From positions 1 to 64,000 of the forward strand of contig NZ_CABTWO010000012.1 of NCBI RefSeq assembly GCF_902488535.1: a DNA stretch of 64,000 nt. Reading direction: 5' to 3'. Below the pieces are notes generated by a model, which searched no databases, was not told the DNA's origin, and saw only the letters and a list, made by a program, of their open reading frames with translations. Below, piece by piece: positions 1 through 7,715 of this stretch. Made by a program: the position numbers and the translations under genes. This DNA is from an uncultured Mobiluncus sp. (GTDB lineage: Bacteria > Actinomycetota > Actinomycetes > Actinomycetales > Actinomycetaceae). Numbering within the stretch: the stretch's first letter is position 1; every line of letters begins with the position of its first letter.

Positions 1-152
1 GGAGTACCCCCTCGCGTTTTGCGCGACTATTGTCGCAAAACGCTCACCCCCCAGCCTCTCGCTGAGTCGCCCCCAACGCTTCCCGCCCCCCAACCGGCCT
101 AAATTCCTGTGTTTATAACCTGGTTTCAGCGCTATTCAGGCGTGAAACTCCC

Positions 153-181
153 TTGGTTTCAGAGTGTGCGTGGATTATATT
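153..181 (+). promoter_or_regulatory. Candidate promoter for the DUF1538/PII operon
   Basis: A TTGGTT element (153-158) and a TATATT element (176-181) are separated by exactly 17 bases, the optimal spacing for a housekeeping sigma factor. The -10 matches the consensus at 5 of 6 positions; the -35 is weaker. If used, transcription would begin near 188 and leave a leader of about 310 bases before the first gene. No transcript evidence is available from sequence alone. Confidence 0.4.
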
Positions 182-187
182 ATCCGC

Positions 188-496
188 AACCAAGCTAGTA
201 GCCCAGTACCCTCTCGCCCGTCTATCCCTAGATTGTGCCGGCGTTCACTTGCTCGCTCGGATACGCGAGGGCGGTGGTGAAGGGGGGACCTCGAGGGAGC
301 ATATGGGTGTTCGTAGTTTTTCTTAGCGGCTTGCCCGCTTAGAAAAACAGAACGGGACCCCATTTCTGCGACTGAGAGGCATCCCCCCGAACGCCGCCAG
401 ACCTCGCGGCCGGGCTCACTCGCGCAACCGGCGCGGTACTTTCTGGCTCGACAACTTGATAAACTGGCATGAAACCGCCCCTATCGAGGAGCCAAG
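188..496 (+). other. Long structured leader before the DUF1538/PII operon
   Basis: No convincing gene lies between the window start and 497. The leader can fold into a nested hairpin (TTCAC 244-248 with GTGAA 277-281, enclosing CTCGC 252-256 with GCGAG 265-269) and then a second hairpin of about 14 bp with one mismatch (316-329 with 335-348), whose left arm begins with a run of five T and whose right arm carries five A. I looked for glutamine, guanidine and cobalamin riboswitch signatures by eye and recognise none. A further hairpin lies at 14-43. The ribosome binding site GAGGAG is at 486-491. Confidence 0.4.
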
Positions 497-1993
497 TTGC
501 TTGCTGATTTTTCTGCACCGCTGCGAAAGCTAAAAGAGACGCTGTTCTCTGTGGCGCCAATCGTGGGGATTGTCGTGGTTTTGGCACTCACTTTGGTCCC
601 CCTGGACGGTTCACTGCCGGCACGTTTTGCCTGGGGCACTCTGGCCATTATCGTTGGCCTGGCGATCTTCCTGCTGGGAGTAGACATTGGCCTGACCCCC
701 ATCGGGCAGCTGCTGGGGCACGCCATCGCCCGTTCCGGAAGGCTCGCGGTCGTGATATCGGCAACCTTTGTGCTGGGCCTGTTCATCTCGGTAGCGGAGC
801 CTGACCTGCATATTTACGGCGGTCAAGTGGAGGAAATCACCGACGGAATGCTGGGTAAGCTCTTTTTGGTGTTGGTGGTGAGCCTGGGTATAGCGGTGCT
901 CCTGACCATCGGAATGGTGCGCATCATCCGTTCTATCCCCCTGAAATTTATCCTCCTGGGCGCCTATGTTTTGGTGGCGGTTCTGGGATTCTTTGCCCCC
1001 ACCGAGTACCTCGCGATTTCTTTCGATGCTTCGGGAGCCACCACCGGAGCGCTGACCGTGCCATTCATTTTGGCGATGGCGGCGGGGGTGTCCGCGATGA
1101 AAAAGTACTCCCGCAGCGGTGAGGCCGATGCGTTTGGGCTGGTGGGGATTGCTTCCGCGGGAGCAATTTTGGCGGTGCTGGTTACCGCCGTCATTTTTCA
1201 GTTGGGCGAGATTCCGCGTGATATTCCTGCCCCGGAAGTGCTGGATCTCAGCCCCGTGGCGGCGCTGACGCAAGAAGCTCCCCGCCAGGTTCGCGATGTG
1301 GCACTCGGATTAGCTCCCATCCTCACTGCCTTTGTGGTGGGCGCCCTGGCAAAGTTTTTCCCCCTGACCGCGGACAAACTGCGCCGTATCATCTTGGGGC
1401 TGGCATTTTCCTATGTCGGACTGGTCATTTTCCTCACCGGAGTCAACGCGGGCTTCATGGACGTGGGTCGCGCCATCGGCGAAACGCTGGCCGCAAACCA
1501 ACCCCCCGCCCTGCTGCTGGCAGTGGCGTTCCTGTTGGGGGTCGTGACGATCCTGGCTGAACCGGCAGTCTATGTACTGATGGATCAGGTCGAGGACGTT
1601 ACAGCCGGGGCAGTACACCGCAAAGCGGTGATGTTTTCGCTGGCACTAGGGGTGGGCGTGGCGGTCGTGCTGTCTACCGCGCGAGTCCTTGTGCCCGCAC
1701 TGGAGCTGTGGCACATCCTGCTGCCGGGATACGTAATGGCTGTCATCATGATGCGTTTTGCTCCGCCGCTGTTTACCGGTATCGCGTTCGATTCCGGCGG
1801 GGTGGCTTCCGGACCGATGACCGCCACTTTCGTGCTGGCTTTTGCCCAAGGCGCGGCGGCCGGGACGCCGGGAGCAAACGTGGTGGTGGACGGACTGGGG
1901 GTAATCGCGACGGTAGCTATGACACCGCTAATTGCCATCCAAATTCTCGGACTAATATATTCTTCTAAGACAAGGAAGGTTTCCCATGCTTGA
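497..1993 (+). CDS. DUF1538 family integral membrane protein (first copy)
   Basis: Polytopic membrane protein of 498 residues, most likely a transporter; the substrate is unknown. It contains two DUF1538 repeats: a motif beginning AEPDLHIY (residue 100) recurs as AEPAVYVL (354), and FDASGATTG (176) recurs as FDSGGVASG (431), so the protein is an internal duplication. Most of the chain is hydrophobic. The TTG start follows GAGGAG with a 5-base gap. It overlaps the following PII-like gene by 8 bases, so the two are probably translationally coupled. DUF1538 genes are commonly found next to PII-like genes, which suggests the PII protein gates the membrane protein, but that is inference. It is a paralogue of the protein encoded at 2664-4298. 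Confidence 0.85.
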   Translation: MLADFSAPLRKLKETLFSVAPIVGIVVVLALTLVPLDGSLPARFAWGTLAIIVGLAIFLLGVDIGLTPIGQLLGHAIARSGRLAVVISATFVLGLFISVAEPDLHIYGGQVEEITDGMLGKLFLVLVVSLGIAVLLTIGMVRIIRSIPLKFILLGAYVLVAVLGFFAPTEYLAISFDASGATTGALTVPFILAMAAGVSAMKKYSRSGEADAFGLVGIASAGAILAVLVTAVIFQLGEIPRDIPAPEVLDLSPVAALTQEAPRQVRDVALGLAPILTAFVVGALAKFFPLTADKLRRIILGLAFSYVGLVIFLTGVNAGFMDVGRAIGETLAANQPPALLLAVAFLLGVVTILAEPAVYVLMDQVEDVTAGAVHRKAVMFSLALGVGVAVVLSTARVLVPALELWHILLPGYVMAVIMMRFAPPLFTGIAFDSGGVASGPMTATFVLAFAQGAAAGTPGANVVVDGLGVIATVAMTPLIAIQILGLIYSSKTRKVSHA

Positions 1994-2663
1994 GAAAGAC
2001 TGGCACAAGGACGCCGTGCTGCTTTACGTAGTGGTCAACGACCAGATGGCCTCCAAAGTCATTGCCGAAGCGAAAAAACACGGGATTCGTGGTGCGACAG
2101 TGATGCTGGGACGCGGCACCATCAAAAACAAGTGGCTCAACGCTATCGGCGTGATAGATTCCCGCAAAGAAGTCCTCATCATGGGGGCGGACACCGCCAC
2201 CGCGAAAACGGCGATGGACGCCTTGGCAAAACGTTTCCACTTCGAGAAACCTAACCGGGGTATCGCTTTTGCGGTTGAGATGGAGGGTATCGCGGGAACG
2301 TCCGCCATCGAGCACTGGCCCGAACCCCCCGCTGACCACGCTGCACAACCGGCACAGTGGCAGCTCATCACCACCATCGTGGAACACGGTCGGGCCGAGG
2401 ACGTGGTCGAAGCCGCGCAAAGTGTCGGGGCTCGCGGCGGCACCATCATCGCCGGGCGCGGCTCGGGGGTAGCCCAAACCGAGCTGGTGCTGGGCATGGA
2501 AATCGAACCGGAAAAAGACATTGTGTTTATGCTGGCTCCGGCCCAGAATGCCCCCCAAATAGAGGACGCCATCGATCAGCGACTCGACTTGAATAAACCC
2601 AACCACGGCATTCTTTTCACCCAAAACGTGGTCGCCGTCAGTGGACTTTACCAGGGAGCTTAG
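1986..2663 (+). CDS. Tandem PII-like signalling protein (two PII domains)
   Basis: Cytosolic protein of 225 residues made of two PII/GlnB-like domains, roughly residues 1-110 and 118-225. A usual PII protein has about 112 residues and one domain. The second domain carries the signature GGTIIAGRGSGV followed by IEPEKDIVFM, almost the same as in the single-domain protein at 4295-4606. The first domain is more diverged (RGATVMLGRGTIKNK) and lacks the GSGV segment. The T-loop is short and has no tyrosine where classical PII is uridylylated, so ligand binding rather than UTase control is likely (inference). The ATG lies inside the end of the DUF1538 gene, and the stop TAG directly abuts the ATG of the next gene. 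Confidence 0.8.
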   Translation: MLEKDWHKDAVLLYVVVNDQMASKVIAEAKKHGIRGATVMLGRGTIKNKWLNAIGVIDSRKEVLIMGADTATAKTAMDALAKRFHFEKPNRGIAFAVEMEGIAGTSAIEHWPEPPADHAAQPAQWQLITTIVEHGRAEDVVEAAQSVGARGGTIIAGRGSGVAQTELVLGMEIEPEKDIVFMLAPAQNAPQIEDAIDQRLDLNKPNHGILFTQNVVAVSGLYQGA

Positions 2664-4298
2664 ATGAATACCCTAACCGCAAAGCTCTGGGAAACGACCA
2701 AGTCGGTCCTTCCCATAGCTGCTGTTGTGGTGCTGATGCATCTCACGGTGGTTCCTCTGCCGGGCGTGCTGTTGCCGCGTTTCGGGTTGGGCGCTATCGC
2801 GGTTATCGCCGGACTGTCGCTGTTCCTGCTGGGGGTCGAGGTCGGTATCGCCCCTATCGGACGAATTATGTCCTCCACCGTGGTGAAGTCCGGACGGATT
2901 ACGGTGGTCATGACAGTCACGTTCGTGCTGGGTTTCCTGTTGACCATGGCGGAACCGGATATTCTCATCTATGCCGAGCAGGTCAACACGCTGACTCGCG
3001 GGATAGTGTCCTCGATTCTGTTGATTATGGTGGTTTCAGCAGGGTTGGCGGTGTTGCTGTGCCTGGGCATGGTGCGGATTTTGCGCGGCTGGAAACTGCG
3101 CTGGGTGCTGCTGGGGTCTTATGGCCTGGTGGCGCTGTTGGCGCTGGTGGCGCCCATGCAGTATCTGGCGATTGCTTTCGATGCGTCTGGTGCCACCACC
3201 GGACCGCTGACGGTGCCGGTCGTGCTGGCTTTCGCTACCGGGGTGGCGTCTTTGAAACGCGACTCGGCGCGCAGCGAAGCGGACTCGTTCGGGCTGGTGG
3301 CGATTGCTTGCGTGGGGGCGGTTTTGGCTCTGCAAATTACGTCTATCCTGCTGCACTTGGGCGCCCTGCCGACCACCGGACCGACCCTGACCCCGGACAC
3401 GACCCACCTCTTTGAACCGCTGGTGCGGCATTTCCCGATGGAAGCCCGCAGCGTTAGCCTCGCCCTCGCCCCGCTGCTGGCGTTGTTCCTGATTGGGAAT
3501 TTCACGGTTTTCAAACTGCACAAGTCCGTGCGCCGCAGTGTCATTGCGGGTATCGTCATGGCGTTTTTGGGTCTGACTTTTTTCCTGACCGGCGCAAACG
3601 GCGGGTTCATGGACGTGGGACGCACGATCGGGGTGAGCTTGGCGCTGCGCGGCAGCGCGCCGCTGCTGCTGGGTATCGCTTTTGCGCTGGGGTTCCTGGC
3701 GGTTTTGGCGGAACCGGCGGTACACGTCCTGACCGAGCAGGTCCAGGAGGTCACTTCCGGTTCGGTGCGGGCTTCAGCGGTGATGGCGGCGATGGCACTA
3801 GGGGTGGGCTCGGCAGTTCTGTTGTCTACGTTGCGCCTGGTGATACCCGGTTTAGAGCTGTGGCATATGCTGTTGCCGGGATACCTGGTGGCGGTCGGGT
3901 TGACGTTCGTGTCCTCCGAACTGTTCGGCGGGCTAGCTTTTGACGGCGGCGGGGTCGCTCCCGGTCCGATGCTGACTACGTTTGTGCTGGCTTTTGCTCA
4001 AGGTGCGGCTGCTGGCACGCCTACTGCGGACGTGGTGGAGGACGGTTTGGGACTGATTACGATGGTGGCGTTGATGCCCCCGATTGTGTTGCAGCTGCTC
4101 GGTATCGTGTTCCAGGCTCGCGCCCGGCGCCGCACCAACCTGCACAACAAAGACCCGTGGGCCGGCCCCACCCCGACTGGTGAAACCAAACCCAACCTGA
4201 CCCACTCTGCTGGTGAAAAAACCACCACCCGCGCTGCTGCCGCCTCGGCAGGGCACCAACTGGCTGGAACCAGCCATCAAAAGAAGGAAAACTCATGA
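2664..4298 (+). CDS. DUF1538 family integral membrane protein (second copy)
   Basis: Membrane protein of 544 residues, clearly homologous along its length to the protein at 497-1993. Both repeats are present: the N-terminal half has AEPDILIY and FDASGATTG, the C-terminal half AEPAVHVL and FDGGGVAPG. It differs by a hydrophilic C-terminal tail of about 50 residues rich in Thr, Lys and Ala, presumably cytosolic. The gene starts immediately after the tandem PII gene and overlaps the single-domain PII gene by ATGA. The substrate is unknown. The tail is absent from the first copy and could be the contact site for its own PII partner, which is speculation. Confidence 0.85.
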   Translation: MNTLTAKLWETTKSVLPIAAVVVLMHLTVVPLPGVLLPRFGLGAIAVIAGLSLFLLGVEVGIAPIGRIMSSTVVKSGRITVVMTVTFVLGFLLTMAEPDILIYAEQVNTLTRGIVSSILLIMVVSAGLAVLLCLGMVRILRGWKLRWVLLGSYGLVALLALVAPMQYLAIAFDASGATTGPLTVPVVLAFATGVASLKRDSARSEADSFGLVAIACVGAVLALQITSILLHLGALPTTGPTLTPDTTHLFEPLVRHFPMEARSVSLALAPLLALFLIGNFTVFKLHKSVRRSVIAGIVMAFLGLTFFLTGANGGFMDVGRTIGVSLALRGSAPLLLGIAFALGFLAVLAEPAVHVLTEQVQEVTSGSVRASAVMAAMALGVGSAVLLSTLRLVIPGLELWHMLLPGYLVAVGLTFVSSELFGGLAFDGGGVAPGPMLTTFVLAFAQGAAAGTPTADVVEDGLGLITMVALMPPIVLQLLGIVFQARARRRTNLHNKDPWAGPTPTGETKPNLTHSAGEKTTTRAAAASAGHQLAGTSHQKKENS

Positions 4299-4606
4299 TT
4301 CAGGTGATATTGACCGTCGTGGAAAAAGGCCACGCCGAAGAGGTTATCGACGCGGCGGTGCAGGCTGGCTCGCACGGTGGAACGATTATTAATGCGCGTG
4401 GCTCTGGGGTTCACGAGACTGCCACCCTGTTCGGTTTGGGCATTGAACCGGAAAAAGAGCTGGTGATAATCCTGGCCGACCAGGCGAATACTCCGCAAAT
4501 AGTGGAGACGATTTACGAAACTTTGGATTTGCACCAGCCCGGAAACGGCATTGTTTTCGTGCAAAACACGGCCCGCGTGCGCGGACTTTACCAACCGACC
4601 GAGTAG
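4295..4606 (+). CDS. Single-domain PII-like protein
   Basis: Cytosolic protein of 103 residues with one PII/GlnB-like domain: N-terminal beta strand, GGTIINARGSGV, IEPEKELVIIL and a C-terminal segment ending in GLYQPTE. It is nearly superimposable on the second domain of the protein at 1986-2663. Classical PII proteins sense ATP/ADP and 2-oxoglutarate; the T-loop here is short and lacks the uridylylated tyrosine, so the ligand cannot be inferred. It is the last gene of the four-gene operon, overlaps the upstream DUF1538 gene by ATGA, and is followed by a strong hairpin. AAGGAAA at 4284-4290 is the probable ribosome binding site. Confidence 0.8.
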   Translation: MIQVILTVVEKGHAEEVIDAAVQAGSHGGTIINARGSGVHETATLFGLGIEPEKELVIILADQANTPQIVETIYETLDLHQPGNGIVFVQNTARVRGLYQPTE

Positions 4607-4644
4607 GGCGGGCCAAAGCGTACAAAACGGGCAAAGCGGGCAAA

Positions 4645-4680
4645 AAATAATAGTTGGAGGAAAACCTCCAACTATTATTT
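4645..4680. terminator. Bidirectional rho-independent terminator
   Basis: A perfect 16-bp inverted repeat (4645-4660 with 4665-4680) around an AAAA loop. The outer part of the stem is A/T, giving a U-rich 3' end on both strands. It sits between the convergent PII gene (+) and carD (-), so it probably ends transcription from both sides. Confidence 0.85.
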
Positions 4681-4697
4681 GTAAAAGTTACGGTGTT

Positions 4698-5180
4698 TTA
4701 GGAAGCCAAGACTTCATCCAAGCGCAGCGAAGCGTCCTCTTCGTTGGTTTTTTCAGCCAAGGCCAGTTCGGAAACCAGAATCTGACGTGCCTTGGTCAGC
4801 ATCCGCTTTTCACCAGCGGACAGTCCGCGGTTCGAGTCACGGCGGGACAGGTCACGCACAACTTCGGCTACCTTGACGACGTCGCCGGTAGCGATTTTTT
4901 CCACGTTGGCCTTGTAACGGCGCGACCAGTTGGAGGGCTCATCGGTTTTCTTGGCACGCAACACCTCAAAGACGTGCTCCAGCCCGGCTTCATCAACGAC
5001 ATCGCGTACCCCGACCATCTCTACGTTCTCAGAGGGAATCTGGATGGTGAGGTCGCCTTGGGCGACACGTAGCTTGAGATATTCGCGTTCCACACCTCCT
5101 ATGACTCGGGTCGTAATCTCTTCGATTGTGGCGGCCCCATGATGGGGATAAACAACGGTTTCGCCAACATTAAATGTCAT
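4698..5180 (-). CDS. carD: CarD family RNA polymerase-binding transcription regulator
   Basis: Protein of 160 residues matching actinobacterial CarD in length and sequence. The N-terminal Tudor-like RNA polymerase-interaction domain (about residues 1-60) begins FNVGETVVYPHHGAATI; the C-terminal helical DNA-binding domain contains the conserved NWSRRYKAN segment near residue 84, whose tryptophan is known to wedge at the upstream edge of the transcription bubble. CarD stabilises open complexes at rRNA and many other promoters. In many actinobacteria carD heads a carD-ispD-ispF-cysS-rlmB order. Here it is followed by a terminator, cysS and rlmB lie upstream on the same strand, and ispF is about 27 kb away. 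RBS GGGAG precedes ATG by about 10 bases. Confidence 0.95.
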   Translation of the reverse strand: MTFNVGETVVYPHHGAATIEEITTRVIGGVEREYLKLRVAQGDLTIQIPSENVEMVGVRDVVDEAGLEHVFEVLRAKKTDEPSNWSRRYKANVEKIATGDVVKVAEVVRDLSRRDSNRGLSAGEKRMLTKARQILVSELALAEKTNEEDASLRLDEVLAS

Positions 5181-5215
5181 ATTGAAAATCTCCCGTTTTT
5201 GAGGTGGATATACTT

Positions 5216-5245
5216 ATGTTATCACGATTTTGTGGTAAAGAGCAA
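5216..5245 (-). promoter_or_regulatory. Candidate carD promoter
   Basis: On the minus strand TTGCTC (5240-5245) and TAACAT (5216-5221) are separated by 18 bases. They lie about 35 bases upstream of the carD ATG in an AT-rich divergent region. Both hexamers are partial consensus matches. Confidence 0.4.
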
Positions 5246-5320
5246 TTAAAGGTGTGCCCCCTTTTGGCGCAATGGCGCGAAAAAATGCCTCCTGTAGCAC
5301 GAACTTTTACCGAGGTAACA

Positions 5321-5554
5321 ATGATTGAACCGAAAAGAAAAAAGAAGTCCGGACGTAAAAAGAAACAGGGTATTGACCTAACAAACGCTCCGGTAAAACG
5401 GAAAGCAGTCAAGGCGGCGCGCCGGGTAATGGCTTCACAAGCCGGGGATGTGGCGGCTTTGCACGGGGCCGAAGCGGAACTGCTTGACCCTCCGGTCTAT
5501 GAAGTGGCGCGGCGCGGGATTTTGGCGGAGCCTTCGCGCAGCACTGAGTTTTAG
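5321..5554 (+). CDS. Small lysine-rich hypothetical protein
   Basis: Predicted protein of 77 residues, divergent from carD. I do not recognise a family. The first 35 residues are strongly basic (MIEPKRKKKSGRKKK, then VKRKAVKAARR); the rest is neutral to acidic (AALHGAEAELLDPP). There is no signal peptide or membrane segment. The frame is open back to 5204, but the ATG at 5321 has a good GAGG at 5312-5315 and the basic sequence starts there, so I chose it. The basic N-terminus suggests nucleic acid contact; this is only inference. Confidence 0.45.
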   Translation: MIEPKRKKKSGRKKKQGIDLTNAPVKRKAVKAARRVMASQAGDVAALHGAEAELLDPPVYEVARRGILAEPSRSTEF

Positions 5555-5751
5555 ACTCCGCGACACGCCGGAACATTCGCGCAAACCCGGCGACACGCCC
5601 GGTGTGTCTGGTGTGCCGGACCCAACCGAAAACAACCCCCACCGGCCTGGAGAGGCAACCTGACAACCCCACCGACCTGATGCGTCACTGCTGGAGCTGG
5701 TGGACCTGGCAAAACTGCCTGCTCTGCAAACCCCACCCGGCCGACAACTAC

Positions 5752-5783
5752 TTGGGGCGCCTCGATATACCGAAGCGCCCCAA
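5752..5783 (-). terminator. Hairpin downstream of gpmA
   Basis: Inverted repeat TTGGGGCGC (5752-5760) with GCGCCCCAA (5775-5783), 15 bases past the gpmA stop on the minus strand. There is no clear U-tract, so this may be an L-shaped actinobacterial terminator. The rest of 5555-5798 shows no gene I can support. Confidence 0.45.
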
Positions 5784-5798
5784 ACAGTTAGAGATGAA

Positions 5799-6533
5799 CT
5801 ATTTGCCTTGGTTAGCCACCGCTTTGATGGCGTCGGCAGCTGCGTCTGGATCCAGGTAGCGGCCGTGGGCGACAGGCTTGAAATCCTCGCCCAGCTCGTA
5901 GTACAGGGGAATCCCGGTGGGGATGTTCAGACCGGAAATCTCGGCATCGCTGATGGAATCCAGGTGCTTCACAATGGCACGCAGCGAGTTGCCGTGAGCC
6001 GCCACCATGACGGTCTTGCCAGTCTTAAGGTCGGGGATGACCGCATCCTTCCAGTAGGGCAACGCGCGTTCCAGCACGTCCTTGAGACATTCCGAACGCG
6101 GAATCGGCTCACCGGCGTAACGCGGATCGGCGTCCTGGCTGAACTCGGAACCGAGCTCAATCTGGGGCGGCGGCACGTCATAGGACCGGCGCCACTGCAT
6201 AAACAGATCCTCGCCGTATTCGTCGCGGATAGCCTTTTTGTTCAAGCCCTGCAAGGCGCCGTAGTGCCGTTCGTTCAGCCTCCACGAGCGGTGCACCGGA
6301 ATCCAGTGCCGGTCGCACGCGTCCAACGCCAGGTTGGCGGTCATAATCGCGCGGCGCAGCAGGGAGGTGTGCAAGACATCAGGCAGGATACCTTCCTTCT
6401 TTAGCAGCTCACCGCCGTGGGTAGCTTCGGCGCGGCCCTTTTCGCTCAAAGGTACGTCAACCCAGCCGGTGAACAGGTTTTTCGCATTCCATTCGCTCTC
6501 GCCGTGGCGGAGCAGCACAAGTTTGTATGTCAT
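5799..6533 (-). CDS. gpmA: 2,3-bisphosphoglycerate-dependent phosphoglycerate mutase
   Basis: Cytosolic glycolytic enzyme interconverting 3- and 2-phosphoglycerate. The 244 residues fit the dPGM family. The catalytic histidine lies in LVLLRHGESEWN (RHGE motif, residues 9-12); the second histidine lies in MVAAHGNSLRA; NERHYGALQG and the C-terminal IPTGIPLYYEL are also typical. The reading frame is open to 6614, but the family N-terminus MTYKLVLLRHG begins at the ATG at 6533, with GGAAG about 9 bases upstream. Downstream neighbour on the same strand is the hairpin at 5752-5783. Confidence 0.95.
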   Translation of the reverse strand: MTYKLVLLRHGESEWNAKNLFTGWVDVPLSEKGRAEATHGGELLKKEGILPDVLHTSLLRRAIMTANLALDACDRHWIPVHRSWRLNERHYGALQGLNKKAIRDEYGEDLFMQWRRSYDVPPPQIELGSEFSQDADPRYAGEPIPRSECLKDVLERALPYWKDAVIPDLKTGKTVMVAAHGNSLRAIVKHLDSISDAEISGLNIPTGIPLYYELGEDFKPVAHGRYLDPDAAADAIKAVANQGK

Positions 6534-6614
6534 GGTTTCATTCTTCCACAGGCATTTGCCCGTCATAGGGCTTTTGGTTTCGGTTTTCTGCTGTGCCACG
6601 CCTTTGGTGAGCAT

Positions 6615-6938
6615 TCACGAAAGGGCGGGTAGGAACCCTTGTGCGACCTCACAAACCCACACCGTGAGCGCCGCGGCGACAGCCACAACAAACAGCGACT
6701 GACCTCGCCACGACAGCACCAGGGCGACCCCAATCCCCAACACTGCGGAAATCAGGGAACCGGTCGAGAGGAACGCGGCGGGAATAATCATCGCGGCCAG
6801 CACCGCCCACGGCACGTAGTACAGGAAAGAATTGATCCAAGGAGACTTGATATCCCGACGCAACACCAGCAGCGGTAAGACGCGCAAAGCGTAGGTGACC
6901 AGCGCGGTCACCAGGATAGCCGTGGCCAGGTAGCTCAT
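6615..6938 (-). CDS. azlD: AzlD-like branched-chain amino acid exporter subunit
   Basis: Small membrane protein of 107 residues with about four hydrophobic segments, the length and pattern of the AzlD family (ALRVLPLLVLRR near the N-terminus). AzlD works with AzlC in efflux of branched-chain amino acids; the pair here overlaps by ATGA and is certainly co-translated. The actual substrate cannot be told from sequence. Confidence 0.85.
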   Translation of the reverse strand: MSYLATAILVTALVTYALRVLPLLVLRRDIKSPWINSFLYYVPWAVLAAMIIPAAFLSTGSLISAVLGIGVALVLSWRGQSLFVVAVAAALTVWVCEVAQGFLPALS

Positions 6939-7693
6939 AGCTCACCTGCTTTCCCCGCCTCGCCGCCGGACAGTTCCGGGTCGGCGGCAGTCTCTCGGTG
7001 CGGAAAGAACGTGGCCCCGAGTCCCGCGGCCACCAGGGTGGCGATAATGATGCGCCAGCCGGAGGACAGCTGGGACACGACCGGGGCAAAAGCGAGGGCG
7101 ACCGAAGTCCCCGCCGCGATAGCCACCACTATTTTTACTTGCGAGGACTGTTTAAACGGGGGCATGACGATGGCGATAAACATGGCGTAAAGCAAAATTC
7201 CCGCCGCGTTTTCCACCGCTTTGGGCAGCGCTTCGCCCACATACGCCCCGACCAGGGTGCCTGACACCCAGCCCACAATCGGCAGAATCATCGAACCGAG
7301 ATAATGTGCGAAACCCACTTGGGTGCGCCCGATGTTGATGGCGTAAATTTCGTCGGTGACCCCCAGTGCCATCACCATTCGTTTGAGACTGCCGACCGGA
7401 CGGGGATTGGTGCTGGTCAAGCGTTGGGACAGGGAGGTGCTCATCAGCAGGTAACGCAGGTTCACCAGCGCCGTGGTTACGGCCAGCTCCACCAGACCGC
7501 CCCGGGCCGCAATGATGGTGATACCGGCAAACTGGCCGGTAGAGGAGATGCTAGTGAGGGAAAATACAGCCGAGGACAGGGGCGGCAGTTTGCCTTGCGC
7601 CCAATACATACCGATGGCGATAGAAACCGCGAAATAGCCTAGCCCGATGGGAAGTCCTGCCTTGATTCCCGCGGTAAAGTCCTGTGTTTTCAA
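6935..7693 (-). CDS. azlC: AzlC family branched-chain amino acid permease
   Basis: Integral membrane protein of about 252 residues, the large subunit of the AzlCD exporter. The family N-terminus (AGIKAGLPIGLGYFAVSIAIG) begins almost at once after the proposed TTG start at 7693, and the FAGITIIAARGG and LRYLLMS segments are typical. The frame continues open into the cysS gene, but that extension is a shadow of cysS; CTG at 7696 is the alternative start. The gene begins 23 bases after the cysS stop and overlaps azlD by 4 bases, so cysS-azlC-azlD is probably one transcript. Confidence 0.85.
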   Translation of the reverse strand: MKTQDFTAGIKAGLPIGLGYFAVSIAIGMYWAQGKLPPLSSAVFSLTSISSTGQFAGITIIAARGGLVELAVTTALVNLRYLLMSTSLSQRLTSTNPRPVGSLKRMVMALGVTDEIYAINIGRTQVGFAHYLGSMILPIVGWVSGTLVGAYVGEALPKAVENAAGILLYAMFIAIVMPPFKQSSQVKIVVAIAAGTSVALAFAPVVSQLSSGWRIIIATLVAAGLGATFFPHRETAADPELSGGEAGKAGEL

Positions 7694-7715
7694 CAGTCTG
7701 ACCTGCTTTACGGGG

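Noticed and set aside
14..43. Hairpin at the window edge as a terminator
   Set aside because: There is a good stem but no U-tract and nothing is known of the gene upstream, so it was not called.
244..281. Glutamine riboswitch in the DUF1538/PII leader, suggested by the PII genes
   Set aside because: The conserved GGAAGUAGG core of that riboswitch is not present.
5680..5859. A short + strand frame with a run of tryptophans (CWSWWTW) that looks like a leader peptide
   Set aside because: No trp or other amino acid gene follows, there is no good ribosome binding site, and the frame runs antisense into gpmA. Probably chance.
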